The notes under the pieces: generated by a model
Seen by the model: the letters and a program-made list of their open reading frames with translations, nothing else
Databases searched by the model: none
Told to the model about the DNA's origin: nothing
Source of the DNA: Rhynochetos jubatus
Lineage: Eukaryota > Chordata > Aves > Eurypygiformes > Rhynochetidae
Assembly: GCA_027574665.1 (NCBI GenBank)
Contig: CM050648.1
Coordinates: forward strand, 39,588,700-39,652,699
Length of the DNA stretch: 64,000 nucleotides
Direction of reading: 5' to 3'
Shown: one piece after another, positions 9,478 through 21,178 of the stretch
How positions within the stretch are numbered: position 1 is the first letter of the stretch
Layout of the letters: each line of letters opens with the position of its first letter
Position numbers and translations under genes: made by a program

Positions 9478-10103
9478 TTACTTTTCACTCTTCATTTTCT
9501 TGCATTCCTCTCTGAATCTGATCACCAGATTGCTTACATCTGTCCTCGGCCGCTTTCCCTTGGGCGCGCTCTCATCCCAGGCTACACAGGACAATTGAGT
9601 CTTTGGCAAGCTTGTTTTTAATTGCTCTGGTCAGGGGCTGCAGCCGCTGGGTGAACTGGCAGTGGCGGGAGCACACGTTGTTCAAGTGAGTGTGCACCCA
9701 GCTGCTGCCAACTTCCTGCAGCAGGACGTGAGTCTCTCGGGTGGCCACTCAAGGCGTGCACACCTTCCCCCACTGAGCTCCTGCCACCCCCGTTTCTCTT
9801 ACCATGGGAAGACCCGGAGAGGTTCCCACCGCTGTGCACCAGCTGAGAGTGAGCGTGATCCTGCCTTTCTGCGCAGCACGTGCGTCTCCGCTTGGGAGGT
9901 GGGCTGTTGTCTTGGCTTCCCTGTGGCTTCTTCCCCATCTCAGAGTGTGTTCTCTTCCTGGGGCAGCGCCGAGGGAGAGTTTCCACAGAGTGCCATGTTT
10001 GACTGGGGGCTGGAGCCACTGGATGAACTGGCACTGGTGACAGTTTGTATGACAAAGAATGTAAGGATGCACTCCAGTAAGACATCAATGGCAATCCCGC
10101 CAC
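9478..10103 (-). CDS. Candidate 3'-terminal exons of a minus-strand gene (unit 1)
   Basis: Two exons are proposed. Exon A is 10103-9803: a TACAATAATTTCAG acceptor precedes it, with an in-frame TAA just upstream of the splice site, and it ends CATG/GTAAGAG (phase 1). The terminal exon is 9581-9478, after acceptor TTGTCCTGTGTAG. Joining them keeps frame (S-S-H-A-W-D-E-S) and ends with TAA at 9478-9480. The partial product is about 134 residues and basic, with KRTHSEMGKKPQGS and PPPKRRRTCC (possible nuclear signal) in exon A, and APKGKRPRTDV then IRFREECKKMK in the last exon. No start codon is identified; exon A begins with GTG, so upstream exons are needed. The family is not recognised. Confidence 0.38.
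9638..10036. repeat. 372-bp array, one monomer (unit 1)
   Basis: One full period runs from CTGCAGCCGCTGGGTGAACTGG at 9638 to the partial repeat CTGGAGCCACTGGATGAACTGG at 10010. The left edge matches the first monomer of the other arrays, but the body carries variants of the last monomer of unit 2 (AAGGCGTGCAC, GTGCACCAGCTGAGAG). This is what an internal deletion of a longer array would leave. Confidence 0.9.
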
Positions 10104-10131
10104 CTGAAATTATTGTAGCTCGACAAAATGG

Positions 10132-11335
10132 TTAAAATAGCCCCCTGCAGAGCTGCAGGCTGATGGCCCGACTGTCCCTGTCACAGAACTCCAATTTACG
10201 ACAAATAGCAAGGCCTTTTGAAAGGCTGCATTGTGTGTCACCTTCTCTGAAGAGGACCTGCTGCTTCCCCATGGCTAGTCCTAGAGGCCGAGCGCTCTGG
10301 CTCTGCAGCCCACACTTGCCCATGTTGTATACAGGAGTGACCGGCTTTCAGCCGCTACTTTTAACGGCTGCCTTTGCCATCGCCTTTTCTGTCTCCCTTC
10401 CTGCTGCATCAGCCATGGTGGGCTTCTTGTCGTTCTAGGCTGAGCCCAGCACCTCAGGCTACACCGCCACCCCCCTACTTACCTACCCTAGGATATGGCA
10501 AAGAAATAAGAATTGGCAAATAGGAACTCTTCCCGCAGCCCTGGCCAGCCTGTAAAGGTGTAATAGCTCAGCCTACAGCTCAGAAGGTACAGACCAGCTT
10601 ATACATTTATCCCGTATCTCCCCACTCTATGATCTGTCCCAAGAGTCAAATCATAATTACCTCTGCAAAGGTCTGGAGATAGAGAAGTAGCCATGCCAAT
10701 AGCAAAGGAGGAGCCAAGTTACCCTGAAGGCCGCCTCAGCCCAACTGGCTTGTGCTGGCCCACGTTGCAGCACCTCAAGCCCAGGCCAGGCGGTGACCTC
10801 ACAAGCACCGGGCGGGTGCCCTTTGTGACACGGGAGTGTCCCCTCAAGTCACGTGACCATGCAGCCTCCACAGCCCAGGCACCTCCCACAGCCGGCAGCC
10901 GCTGGGCTTCCCCGCGTGCTGCTGGCAAAGGGCTGTTTGTCTGCCGGCAGAGCTGCCGCCTCTTTCCCGAGCCAGATGAATCAAACCCTGCCCACGGCGG
11001 TGAGTGTGCCTGTTCACAGCTTTGGCTGGAGCATACGAGTGTCTGAGGGTTTCTTTTCCACTCCTCCCAGGTACAGGACTGTGTCCATGACACTCGTGTA
11101 GCAAAGCACCTGGTCTTTTACAGGTTCATTTCCAAATAATTTTACCTACCCCCCGCCAAGGTAGAGCCACGAGAGGACTGAACTAATGCTGCCAGAGGAA
11201 CACCTGCAGCAACTGCGCTGGGTGGACCTTGGCTGGCTGCCAGGCCCCCACCCAGCTACTCTCTCACCCTGGAACTCGAAAAAAAGGCGTGTGGGGGGCT
11301 CTTTAGCATCGTGTTTAACCCCTTGACTCACTCAG
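10132..11335. other. Mostly unassigned region right of the array
   Basis: No mobile element is recognised. Visible features are a minus-strand ATG in a good context (CCCACCATGG at 10416) opening a 22-codon frame; a minus-strand exon-like segment with strong acceptor (ACACCTTTACAG) and donor (GGTAG/GTAAGT) around 10485-10551; and the plus-strand two-exon candidate at 10859-11139. Short frames overlap on both strands. Copies: 27625-28828, 42886-44089 and 58891-60095. Confidence 0.4.
10859..11139 (+). CDS. Possible small two-exon gene (plus strand, unit 1)
   Basis: An ATG at 10859 (ACCATGC) follows an E-box (TCACGTGA). The frame is open to GGCG/GTGAGT at 10999, a strong donor. A 71-bp intron ends in TTTCTTTTCCACTCCTCCCAG at 11070, and the next exon continues in frame for 22 codons to TAA at 11137-11139. 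The product would be about 69 residues, beginning MQPPQPRHLPQ and ending FYRFISK. No family is recognised and there is no AATAAA nearby. Copies: 28352-28632, 43613-43893 and 59618-59898. Confidence 0.2.
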
Positions 11336-11895
11336 AGGGCAGTGAGTGTTGCTCCTGCCCTGACGAGGCAGCTGGTTGTTATTCCTGTCCCGCTTGAGCT
11401 GTCCGGTTTGGCCCTTGCCCCGCTCACAGCATCTGGTTTTCCCAAGTCCTGCTTGGGGCAGTTAGTTGTGCTCTTGCTCAGCTCTGGGCAGTAAGCTTTG
11501 CCCCTGCTCTGCTCAGGGAGGCTTTTTTCTTTTTATGTCTTCGCTTATGGCCTCCAGTTCGGCCACTGCCTTGCTCGGGTGGCTTCCTTTCACCATGCCC
11601 CTTTTGGGATGGCTGAGCTTTTCCCCTCTTTGTCTTGTGGAGGCTCATTACATTACCCTTCCCACCACAGCATGCCTGGATTTACTCCAGCCCTGCTCAC
11701 GTGGCCTTTTATGCCCCTGCCCAAACTGAGGTGGCTAGTTTTGCCCCTGCCCTGTATGGGGCATTTAGTATTGTCACTGCCCTGCGCAGGGTATCTCTTC
11801 TTCCCCTGGCTCCTCCTGGGGAATCTCGTTTGAATCCTGCCCCCAACCTGCTCAGAGTGGATATCATTGCCATTGCCCACTGAGGGTCCTGGTTT
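11336..11895. repeat. Degenerate ~31-bp minisatellite across unit 1/2 junction
   Basis: Successive blocks start GGCAGTGAGTGTTGCTCC, GGCAGCTGGTTGTTATTCC, GCTGTCCGGTTTGGCCC, GGCAGTTAGTTGTGC and GGCAGTAAGCTTTGCC, about 30 bp apart. Divergence increases rightward to about 11895. The core resembles no mobile element that I recognise. The block is the same in every unit, so its divergence is older than the amplification of the large unit. Confidence 0.65.
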
Positions 11896-12621
11896 GCCCC
11901 AGCCTTTCCCTGTCACACAGTGCCTCCTGGCCCAGCACCTCTCATTTCCCTCCAGTCCTGGCTTGGGCATTTCTCCTGACTGAGTGGTGTCACACTGGGG
12001 CAGAGGCTGGGGAGGTTTCACCCTGGTCCCCTCCCAAGCTCAACCCCACACCTGGCTTTGGTCTGTGGCACTGCTGTGGGGCTGGTGGGGATGGGATGAA
12101 CACTTGCCTGGCCCTGGAGGGCTCCTTGTCCCCCACTTTTGCAGGCAGACAGCAGCAGGCAGCTCTCTGTGTTTTCTGCAGGTGCTGCTGCCTGGGTGCT
12201 CAGGGGGCTTCACAACGCAAAACGTGCCAGCCCAAGTGCCAGGAGCTCACTGGACGTACAACACTCGTGCTCCTACCAGTCCCCCCAGTTACCGGTTTCC
12301 ACCAATTGACTCACAGAGGGAAACTACCCCATGAATCACATATGCAAGTTCAGGACGGGTTTTTAATTCTGGCTTTGGTTTTTCTGCCTGTGGGGACCAA
12401 ATGAGTATTGTTGTTCCAAGGTGATCCCAAAAGCTGAACAGGCGTTAAAAGTCTTCCTGGAGGGACCTGGGGGCAGGTGGGCCAGCCGGCAGAGCTCCAT
12501 GTCTCTAGAAGGACCCTCTGAGCTCTTCCCTGACAGAGGTGGTCCTGGGAGGAGGGACGGGATGGGCTGCTGGTGCCCTTTGTGCAGCTCGGTCCAAAGC
12601 TGCTTGGGGACGGTTTTACAG

Positions 12622-12711
12622 TCATAGAATCATGAGCTTGGACAAGGACGTTGGGATCACTGAGTCCGACCATTCACCTAACACTACCAAGTCCACTACA
12701 CCATGTCCCAG
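12622..12711 (-). mobile_element. CR1-type LINE 3' fragment (unit 2)
   Basis: Same position and sequence as the fragment at 1081-1170. Confidence 0.75.
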
Positions 12712-12999
12712 TTGTGCTGCTTTGATGTACTGGTGGCTGGGTAGCTCCTACGGCCGACGTGGGAACCTGACTTTGCAGGTGTTTATGTCGCCGGTGGCAG
12801 GAACGCTCATACCCATCACCTACTCAAGCACATATGACATCACAAGCACCTGCACAAGCCAGCTGCGTGCTCCGGCCCTGGTAGCTCTCAGCCACCATTG
12901 ACATCACAAGCACGGGCGTAGCCCAGCTGCACACTCCTGCCTGTCAGCAGCTCAGCCCTCGGTGAGAAGATGAGCTGCTGCAGTGGGCCGGTCACTTGG

Positions 13000-13394
13000 T
13001 GACGAGGCGATCGATGATGGATTCCAACACAACTCGATGAGAGTTGTAACTGAAGACCTTTATTCGCAAGAAGCGGCTGCAATATATACAGTTTGAATTC
13101 CTGATCACGCGCTCAAGCCTTGCTGATTGGTTACATTGGTTTTGCCATACGTTGTCCACGCGCCTTAAGCTAATACATGATTGGCTAGCGCTATCTGCCC
13201 CCGTCACCGTCTACATCCTGGAGCCCTCAGCTTGGTTCCTGGTTTTGCTCTTGCTTCATCGCTCCTCTTCCTCTTTTTGTGTTCTCAAGTACGCTTCAAG
13301 GTCGTGGGCGGCGGCCTGCTGCGGCCTAATGCTGACTGCAGCCTACTCTTGCTCTGGTATCATATGACCATCCTCTGCCAAAAATGATCCCACA
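13000..13394 (-). mobile_element. Solo retroviral LTR (unit 2)
   Basis: This has the same insertion site, ACTTGG duplication and sequence as the LTR at 1459-1853, so it is the same ancestral insertion copied with the unit. Confidence 0.85.
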
Positions 13395-16300
13395 ACTTGG
13401 GATCCCGTCACACCACAAGCACCTGCTCAAGCCAGGGGCCAGCTCCTGCCCTATGACATCACAAACACTTGCAGAAGCCAGGTGCCTACTCCTGGCCTAT
13501 CAGCTCCTCAGGTACCAGTGACCTCACAAGCACCTGCACAGCAGGAGCCTCCTCACGCCCAGTAACTAAAAGGGTTTCTTTTCTCACTGCCTCAGGTTAG
13601 GTTATGATTGCATTTCATACAGTAGAAAATCAAAGAATTTTGTTCTAGGCATTTTTCCTGGGGCGGGGGGCTGTCTCGACTTCCCTAGAAACATATACAG
13701 TTACTTCCCACCTTTGAGGCCCACCTATTGGGTCAAATCCCACTTTGATTTTGGGTCAAATCCCACTAGCTCCCTGTTAGGATGCTTCCACAATTAAACC
13801 TTCATCTTGAGCTGTCTTCCACTGAACAGGACCAGCTCCAGGATCTGAATATACACAGTCCGTCCCCGAGATTCTTTCAGAAATGCAGTTGATCTTGATG
13901 CACCTCATTGACATTTACCACCTCACTTTAAAAATGTTATGTCCCTGGTACCGGTAAACAAAACTATCTCCTGTGAGAATGGTAAAGTGAATATGCTAAT
14001 GGATTTCCTCCTACGGCAATATAAACTGTGAACTCCATCCTGCACAACAGAGAAAGACTTCGTTTTGAGCGCCTGATTTCTTTAGGCACTTTAACGAACC
14101 ATGTTTAACGCAAGCCACACTTTTCTCAACATCAAAAATGACAATAAGGTATTCTATTAATTTTACTGTTGAGATGAACGTGATTGCATCCAGATAGCTT
14201 GGAAAGGACCGTGGATGGTGACGGGTATATATCCCTGATACTGACCGAAGGAATATTCCCTTTTGAGAGGTAATTCTAACTTCCAGAAAAAGTCATCAAG
14301 AAGGATTTGTTTGATTTCAACAGGAAAGAGCCCAGCTCCTTGTCAAGTTGAGAGAACAAGGCAGAGAAGACAAGGACTGGACTTTTGGATTCTTAAAGGC
14401 ACCTGTGCCTTTTTATCCTGACCTCAAAGCTCACAGAAACTCTTCAAAAAATAAAGTGAGGCCCTGAACTTTCATAAGAGACAGACACGTGTTTGTGCTG
14501 ATTGACTGCGATGTTTATTCTTGTATGTAAAGGCTGAAATGTTCAGTTAAAGCTTTGGGCAACAGCGCAAGAGGGGCGGGAAGGAGGACGTTCAGCTGCA
14601 GAGGCCTCTGGGCGCCGTTTACAAGGAACCGCCTTGGCAGCAGTTCACTGTAGCCCGAATGCTGAAAAACTGTTTTTTGAAAAACTGTCTCAGGCCACGT
14701 TCAGAAAGCACCAGAATGTAGTAAATGTTTCTATTGATTTTGCATTATTAAATCCTGAAAAATAACCCAGCTTTGCATGATATCTAATTTATTTGATTTG
14801 GCACGTTAATCATTCTGTCCCGAAGACCAAAATGAACACCGCAGCGATTCTTCACTCTGGAATTCGATGCCTGCAGAGGAATTCATTTTTTTTCAGTTTA
14901 TTTATTCAGGAATATGAAAAAGCTCTGGTTTTAAAGTGTTCAACTGCTTCACCATTTCCACTGATATGAACTGCTAGTCTCTTGGGGACTACTATTTTAG
15001 GGTCCTGACAAAAAGTGGGTAGGACCCAGCTGAGTCTTAACGATGGCGAGAAGTGGACTGGGGCCGCAGTGGGCCGTGGAGGAGACAGGTCTTAATGATG
15101 CGTATTGAAACTGGAAGACCAGATGTGCATTTGGGACACCGATGACCAAGTGAGCGTTATATTGCAGGCGTTTGCGCATTTGGCATCCACATTAAAATAC
15201 AACCCAGGTCATACAACCTAAAACGTCTCGGTTGCACTCACCACATCTCTAGTGCTGATTTGTCAGAACTGAAGGTGACAGTCACGCGCCCTGTCCTTAA
15301 GGCCGTAATGTCACTTTCTCTCCTGTAGTGTATCTCTGTCTGGAGGCGTATTGAGATAATTACACCTTTCATTTGTACTTTAAACCCATTGGCTTTGCCT
15401 GAAAAATAACCTAGCTTGCATTCAAGTGATGGATACTCTACTATAAAATAAATATTACCAAGGAGTTAATGACTTTTATGTTCAATCCAATATTCACAAA
15501 CTATATCCTCACGCCTTTTAACCTGAAATCTCTTTTAAGAAAAGATGTTTAAATTCCACATCTGGAAAACAGATTTTTTTTTTTTTTTTACCCTGTCTCA
15601 AATACAGTAAAATAACTTCTGAACAGACCTGAGCTCTTTAAATGACTGCTCAACTCTTCCTTTCCACCGTGCTTCACTACTGACCTCTAATGAGCAGTAA
15701 GCAGATGCCGGAATTCTTTCCAGAGAAGAAAGCATACCCTTTTCTGAAGTTACCAAACGCTGAACTGGAGAATACACTTGTACTCTGGAGTAAGCAGTGC
15801 TAAGAGGATATTATTGCAGAAGGGCTATTGAGTTTTAATCTCACTGTGTCCCTGCATAATCATTTCCACCTATTGAGAGGGACATGGGCAGTTTTACGCT
15901 TACGCTTAGACTGAGGGTTGTTAAAAGTCACGGAAGCAGCAGCACGATACTTACACCGCTGGGGAAAGAACAAACAACACCACAAAAGTCATATTACAAT
16001 ATTAACACAAGTTCCTTCCCATACGGGTTTAGGCTTTCAGAGCAAGTAGGAATGCTTCCAAGAGTTGCTGGATTAGATTCCTGTGTCATTCTTCCTAAGG
16101 AGCTGCTTTCCACTGGAACATGTGATATAACCGGGAGATGGTACTTTTTAACCAGCGTGAACTAGTAAAATTTCATCAGGTCAAAGTCAAACCTGCAAAG
16201 ACAGGACATGACACTCAAGTCCGGAGCGCTTCTAGAACCAGGTGTGCAAACCTCATGGGAATACAAGTGAAACCTGAGTGTTTGTGAGAAGCAGCTTTGT

Positions 16301-16592
16301 AGTATATTGCAAAAAGAGGAGACCCTTGAAATAGTCTCACACATCTCTCCCTCGGTATGTGCTTGGCTGGTCAGGAATTTTGCTCCTGAGGAATACTGTA
16401 TACTGTGTCAAGCACGTGACACTGAAAACCGTATTAGGTTTTCAAAGTATTCCATAGACTTCAGATGGTTAACGTGTTTTCAGTTCTGATATTTATTGTA
16501 AATGCATGTCGGTTGTCCCGATATTTTAGCTGTTTACCCCTCATGCTATTGCATCATGAAGTTGTCATTGTATAATTTGACCCTCTTGTACA

Positions 16593-19500
16593 ATGTGTAG
16601 GGTAACAGCTCTTACGTTACCGTCCTCCCTGCGGGAGGATAAAGCTCTAGTGGACACGGGTGCACAGTGTACCCTCATGCCATCCAGCTGTGGGGGGGTA
16701 CAGACCATTAGTATTTCTGGTGTGACTGGGAGCTCTCAACAACTGATCGTGATGGGGGCTGAAATAAGCCTGACTGGGAAGGAGTGGCAAAGCCCGCCGT
16801 CCCCCCGCCTTGTGACTGTCTGAGATGCCCCGTGCATCCTTGGCATAGACTGTCTCAAGAGAGGGTACTTTAAGGACCCGAAAGGGTACCGGTGGGCTAT
16901 AGAGACTGAGGACATTGAGCAGCTGTCTGTTCTGCCCGGTCTCTCAGGGGACCCTTTTGTTTGGGATTGCTGAAAGCTGCAGACCAACAGGTGCCAATTG
17001 CTACCACAACAGTGCACCGGTGACAGTATCGCACTAACTGAGACTTGTTGCTTCCCATCCAGAAGCTGATTTGTCAACAGGAGAGCCAAGGGGCGATCAG
17101 CAAAACCCGCTCACCCACACACCCCATCTGGCCAGTGCGTAAGTCTGATGGAGAATGGAGACTGACAGTGGACTATCGTGGCCTGAATGAAGTCACGCCA
17201 CCACTGAGTGCTGCCGTGCCGGGCATGCTGGAACTCCAGTACGAGCTGTAGTCAAAGGCAGCCAAGTGGTATGCCACGACTGACATTGCTAACGCCTTCT
17301 TCTCCATTCCTTTGGCAGCAGAGTGTAGGCCACAGTTTGCTTTCACCTGGAGGGGCGTCCAGTACACCTGGAATCGACTGCCCCAGGGGTGGAAGCACAG
17401 CCCTACCGTCTGCCATGGACTGATCCAGACTGCACTGGAACAGGGTGCAGCGCCAGAGCATCTGCAATACATTGGTGACATCATTGTATGGGGTGACAGA
17501 GCAGATGAAGTTTTTGAGAGAGGGAAGATCATCCAAATCCTCCTGAAAGCTGGTTTTGCCATAAAGCAAAGTAAAGTCAAGGGACCTGCATGGGAGGTCC
17601 CTAGGAGTAAAATGGCAAGATGGACGTCGCCAGATGCCCATGGACGTGATCAACAAAATCACAGCCATGTCCCCACCAATGAGCAGAAAGGAAACTCAAG
17701 CTTTCCTAGGTGTTGTGGGTTTCTGGTGGATGCATATTCCAAATTACAGCCAAATTGTAAGCCCTCTCCACGAAGTGACTCTTAAGAAAAACGATGTCAA
17801 GTGGGGCCCTGAGCAGCGACAAGCCTTTGAACAGATCAAGCAGGAGATGGTGCACGCAGGAGCCCTTGGACTAGTCCAGACAGGGCCAGAGGTAAAGAAT
17901 GTGCTCTACACCACAGCCGGGGAGAATGGCCCTACCTGGAGTCTCCGGCAGAAAGATCCAGGGAAGACCCGAGGTCGACCCCTGCGATTTTGGAGCTGTG
18001 ATACTGGTAGCTTATGAGGGAATCCGATCTGCCTCAGAGGTGGTTGGAACCGAAGCACGGATCCTCCTGGCACCTCGACTGCCAGTGCTGGGCTGGATGT
18101 TCAAGGGCAGAGTCTCTTCCGCTCATCATGCCACTGAAGCTACATGGAGTAAGTGGCTTGCCCTGATCACACAATGAGCTTGAATAAGAAATTCCAGTCG
18201 CCCAGGAATCTTAGAAGTGATCAGGGACTGGCCAGAAGGCAAAGACTTTGGAATGTCACCAGAGGAGGAGGTGACACGGGCTGAAGAAGCCCCTTTGTAC
18301 AACGAGTTGCCGAAAACCAAGAAGCAATATGCCCTGTTTACGGATGGGTCCTGCCCTGTTGTAGGGAAACATCAGAGGTGGAAAGCTGTTGTGTGGAGTC
18401 CCACACGACAAGTTGCAGAGACTGCGGAAGGCCAAGGTGAATCGAGTCACTTTGCAGAGGTGGAAGCCATCCAGCTGGCTTTGGACATTGCTCAACGAGA
18501 GAAATGGCCAGTGCTTTACCTCTGCACTGACTCATGGGTGGTGGCAAGTGCACTGTGGGGGTGGCTACAGCAATGGAAACAGAGCAGCTGTCAGCGCAGA
18601 GGCAAACCCATCTGGGCTGCCGCGCTATGGCAGGACATTGCTTCCCGTCTAGACAACCTGGTTGTCAAAGTGCGTCCTATAGACGCCCACGTATTCAAAA
18701 GCCGAGCCACTGAAGAACATCGATACAACCAGCAGGTGGATCAAGCGGCTAAGATTGCAGTGGCTCAGGTAGATCTGGACTGGCAACCTAAAGGTGAGCT
18801 GTTTATGGTTAGGTGGGCCCATGACACCTCGGGCCACCAGGGGAGAGATGCCACGTACAGATGGGCTCGTGACCGAGGGGTGGACTTGACCATGGACGCC
18901 ATTGCGCAGGTTATTCACGAGCGTGAAACGTGCTGCAGTTAACCAAGCCAAGAGGGTAAAGCCTCCTTGGTATGGGGGGCGATGGCTGAAATATAAAAAT
19001 GGGGAGGCCTGGCAGGTTGACACACTGCCCAAAACCTGCCAGGGCAAGTGCAATGTGCTCATAATGATCCACAGGGTGGCTGGAAACATATCCTGTGTCC
19101 CATGTCACTGCCCAAAACACCACCTTGGGCCTTGAAAGGCAAGTCCTGTGGCAACACGGCACCCCAGAAAGGATTGAATCAGATAATGGGACTCATTTCT
19201 GAAGCAGCCTCATGGACACCTGGGCTGAAGAACACAGAACTGAGTGGGTGTACCACATTCCCTACCGTGCACCTGCCTCAGGGAAGGTGGAGCGGTGCCA
19301 TGGGCTGTTAAAGACCACCCTGAGAGCAATGGCGGGCGGAACACTCAGGAATTGGGATGCCAACCTAGCAAGGCCACTTGGTTAGTTAACACCAGGGGAT
19401 CCGTCAATCGAGCTGGCCACGCACACTCAAACCCCCTACGGACGGTAGCAGGAGATAAGGTCCCTGTAGTACGTACTAGAAGCATGCTGGGAAAAACGGT

Positions 19501-19651
19501 TTGGGTTCCTCCCACCTCGGGCAAAGGCAAACCCATCCGTGGGGTTGCTTTTGCTCAAGGACCTGGGCGCACTTGGTGGGTGATGAGAGAAGATGGGGAA
19601 GTCCGCTGTGTGCCGCAGGGGGATTTGATTTGGGGAGAAAATAGCCCATAA
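16593..19651 (+). pseudogene. ERV-L-like pro-pol pseudogene (unit 2)
   Basis: Copy of the relic at 5052-8110 with the same stops, frameshifts and YIGD change. It reads the same as unit 1 through the pol frames. The RNase H stretch (18217-18942) stays open. The polypurine tract and LTR start are at 19944-20101. Confidence 0.85.
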
Positions 19652-21018
19652 ATTGCAGTGCATGTGGGACATGAATTGGTGCCACTAACCCCTGGTTTTG
19701 AGCTTTATGTTACAGGCACCTGCTATGGTAGAAACTACCCCACCCTACAGAGGTCCAGCCTGGCCAGGAGCACAGCAGTGACCTGGCCTGAGCTGGCTTC
19801 GGCGCCCAACGATCCCACGCAACCCTTCCACCTGTGCCTGTCCTGAGTGACCCCACACTGATGAAACCTGAAGTCATGGACTAATGGACATTGTGCCGAG
19901 ACGGTCCATAGACTGAGGGAATGATGTGTGTGTGGGATGTGATGGGAAAGGGGGAGTGGGCTGATGAGACTTTATGGAACAGCGTGGGGCGTGAGCATGA
20001 TGTAAATGGTGTGAAACAAGGGGTGGAGAACGTGGTGGTTTCAGGCGGGATCAAGCTGCTCTCCTGCACAGAGCTGGCCCGCCCACAGCGGCCGAGGGAT
20101 TTTGTTTCATTCCAAGATACGTCAGGCTCAGTGGTCAGGCTGGGCGCACGCGCAATTTGGGAGGCGCCAAAGTGGCCCTGGGGAGTGGATTTGTTTAGGC
20201 TTTTGAGGCTAGCAGGTAGCTGTGCCGATGGAGGTTTTTGTTAGCTCTTGGAGGTCTCTTAGCAGAGAAGCAGCTTCTTTTGTTAGGCTGGTGGGAGAGT
20301 TGGTGGGTTTACTTCCTCTCGGGCTCTGGGGCTTGGGGGGATTTTTCTCTCCACTCTGGCTCAGGGGTGTGGGGTTTTTTTCTCTCTGCTCTTGGGCTCG
20401 GGGTTGTTTTTTTCCTCTCTGCTTGGATTTTTCTTCCTCTTTTGGAATCTTAAAAAGATGGCCCAGGTGGTGGGGACCATCAGTGGCAATGTTTGTAATG
20501 CCTTGGTTCCTTGGCTCTCTCGCACTTGGGAGAAGACAACATGAATCACACACCGGCAACCTGAGCCTCTAAGTGAGCAGCACTGGGGATGCTCTGTTCC
20601 CGGGCACTTCTTTCCCTGAGATCTCTACATGCTAATGTAATAGGCTCAGCAGGTAGAGAAGGCTTCCACCCGTCTGGACCAACAGGGTGGGCTTTCATAA
20701 AGGAAGTCTTGAGTTCAAAATTTCCAAAACCCCCGAACCTCTCTGTTCATTCTGCACTGTCACACTCTACAGAAATCAGAAGCGCCACTTGGGACTGGGT
20801 TAGGTTGTGATGGCAATTTTGATGCTTGGTTAGCGTTCTTTTGCTAATGTTTGTCTGCGGCCTTTGGTGGTAAATTCCAGGTTGTGACAGCAAGCTCTGT
20901 CACCAGTACTGAACGCTTTTGGCTGTAAGTCGTGCACCTGAAATAACTGGCAAAGAGTGAGACAGCATTTGCTGGGGATACTCAATGCTTAGTCCTACCC
21001 TCCAGAGTTCCCTTTGGA

Positions 21019-21122
21019 TTACTTTTCACTCTTCATTTTCTTGCATTCCTCTCTGAATCTGATCACCAGATTGCTTACATCTGTCCTCGGCCGCTTTCCC
21101 TTGGGCGCGCTCTCATCCCAGG
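21019..21122 (-). CDS. Candidate terminal exon (unit 2)
   Basis: Same as the terminal exon at 9478-9581: acceptor TTGTCCTGTGTAG is intact and 33 codons are followed by TAA. Whether it is reached depends on skipping the stop-containing leftmost monomer. Confidence 0.35.
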
Positions 21123-21178
21123 CTACACAGGACAATTGAGTCTTTGGCAAGCTTGTTTTTAATTGCTCTGGTCAGGGG

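Larger units (their letters stand above)
1..11541. repeat. Macrosatellite unit 1 (1 internal 372-bp monomer)
   Basis: This is the first complete unit of a head-to-tail tandem repeat. The sequence at position 1 recurs at 11542, 29035, 44296 and 60302 with almost no differences. At 11541 bp it is the shortest unit, because its 372-bp array holds one monomer. It shares diagnostic bases with unit 2 against units 3-5: AGCTTGGTTCC in the solo LTR, TTCAGGACGGG near 811, and CCGTCCCC in the protease remnant. The boundaries are arbitrary because the repeat is circularly permutable. Confidence 0.97.
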
